Shown one piece after another: positions 7,158-7,446 of a DNA stretch of 7,446 bases; positions within the stretch are counted from its first letter, which is position 1, and each line of letters starts with the position of its first letter. Below the pieces are notes generated by a model that saw only the letters and a program-made list of their open reading frames with translations, did not search any database and was not told the DNA's origin. This stretch comes from Rheinheimera sp. (GTDB lineage: Bacteria; Pseudomonadota; Gammaproteobacteria; Enterobacterales; Alteromonadaceae), in contig DMYW01000001.1 of the NCBI GenBank assembly GCA_003482455.1, positions 46,475 through 53,920 on the forward strand, given 5' to 3'. The position numbers were made by a program, and so were the translations under genes.

Positions 7158-7446
7158 CTACACTCCACGGCTTTGCCACCACAAGGCGCCTAACACGCCA
7201 ATGGTTAAACAAAGCAGACTAAAAACGGGCCACACCCAACGCGGCAACGCCGGCGCAGCCACTGCGGGCTTGGTGGGTAAAGCTAAAATTTCTTGCGCGG
7301 CGGCGGCAACCAAATTGGCATCGATCAAGGCTTTTTGCTGACTGTAACCACCGAGCATAGCGCGATCACAGAGCAAATTTAACAGACGCGGAATACCACC
7401 CGAAAGTTCAAACAACTTCTTCAAGGCAGCATCATTAAACACAGGC
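7158..7446 (-). CDS. gspA: GspA/ExeA-type AAA+ ATPase, C-terminal end only (5' end off the window)
   Basis: The visible 95-96 codons are the C-terminus of a GspA/ExeA ATPase, which uses ATP to assist secretin placement together with GspB. The stretch LFELSGGIPRLLNLLCDRAM is the typical GG-PR-LN-LCDRA segment (sensor-2 region) of these ATPases. An alanine- and proline-rich link follows, then one membrane segment (WVWPVFSLLCLTIGVLGALWW), and the protein ends five residues later in QSRGV. Aeromonas ExeA continues after this segment with a periplasmic peptidoglycan-binding domain; here a TAG stops it, and gspB starts 3 nt later with its ribosome site inside gspA, so the ending looks native and not a recent break. 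The Walker motifs are outside the window. MshM-like pilus ATPases also end in this way, but the adjacent gspB favours GspA. The frame stays open to the window edge. Confidence 0.85.
   Translation of the reverse strand, partial: PVFNDAALKKLFELSGGIPRLLNLLCDRAMLGGYSQQKALIDANLVAAAAQEILALPTKPAVAAPALPRWVWPVFSLLCLTIGVLGALWWQSRGV

Overview
The window looks like ordinary chromosome from a gammaproteobacterium. The evidence is a large PutA-type proline catabolism enzyme without an N-terminal DNA-binding domain, a divergent Lrp-family regulator, a DUF3391/HD-GYP phosphodiesterase, and a GspA-GspB pair of the type II secretion accessory complex. This combination, and the style of the proteins, suggest an Alteromonadales/Rheinheimera-like marine or aquatic bacterium. 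That placement is a guess from memory of protein families and is not established by the sequence.

Layout. Bases 1-301 hold no gene. They hold four copies (the last partial) of a 76-79 bp tandem repeat in which conserved boxes alternate with variable spacers and the hairpin arms are kept; the array may continue to the left. Bases 308-781 (minus) encode an Lrp/AsnC regulator, probably PutR. A 140 bp AT-rich divergent region follows, and most of it forms a set of nested inverted repeats sharing one centre near base 828. Bases 922-4704 (plus) encode PutA, a bifunctional proline dehydrogenase and glutamate-semialdehyde (P5C) dehydrogenase with all the key residues I could check. PutA is followed by two tandem hairpin terminators. 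After an intergenic stretch with short repeated motifs, bases 4995-6171 plus stop (plus) encode an apparently active HD-GYP c-di-GMP phosphodiesterase. Convergent to it, only 30 bp away, is the minus-strand pair gspA (3' end only, running off the right edge) and gspB, separated by 3 bp.

How the parts work together. PutA lacks the ribbon-helix-helix domain by which enteric PutA represses its own gene, so the divergent Lrp-type protein is the likely proline-responsive regulator, acting through the nested palindrome. GspA and GspB are inner-membrane proteins that help place the GspD secretin in the outer membrane. The HD-GYP protein acts in c-di-GMP turnover and has no sequence-visible functional link to its neighbours.

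I found no clearly new protein system. The points most worth a second look are the structured tandem repeat array, the nested operator-like palindrome between putR and putA, and a GspA that ends just after its membrane segment with no peptidoglycan-binding domain.
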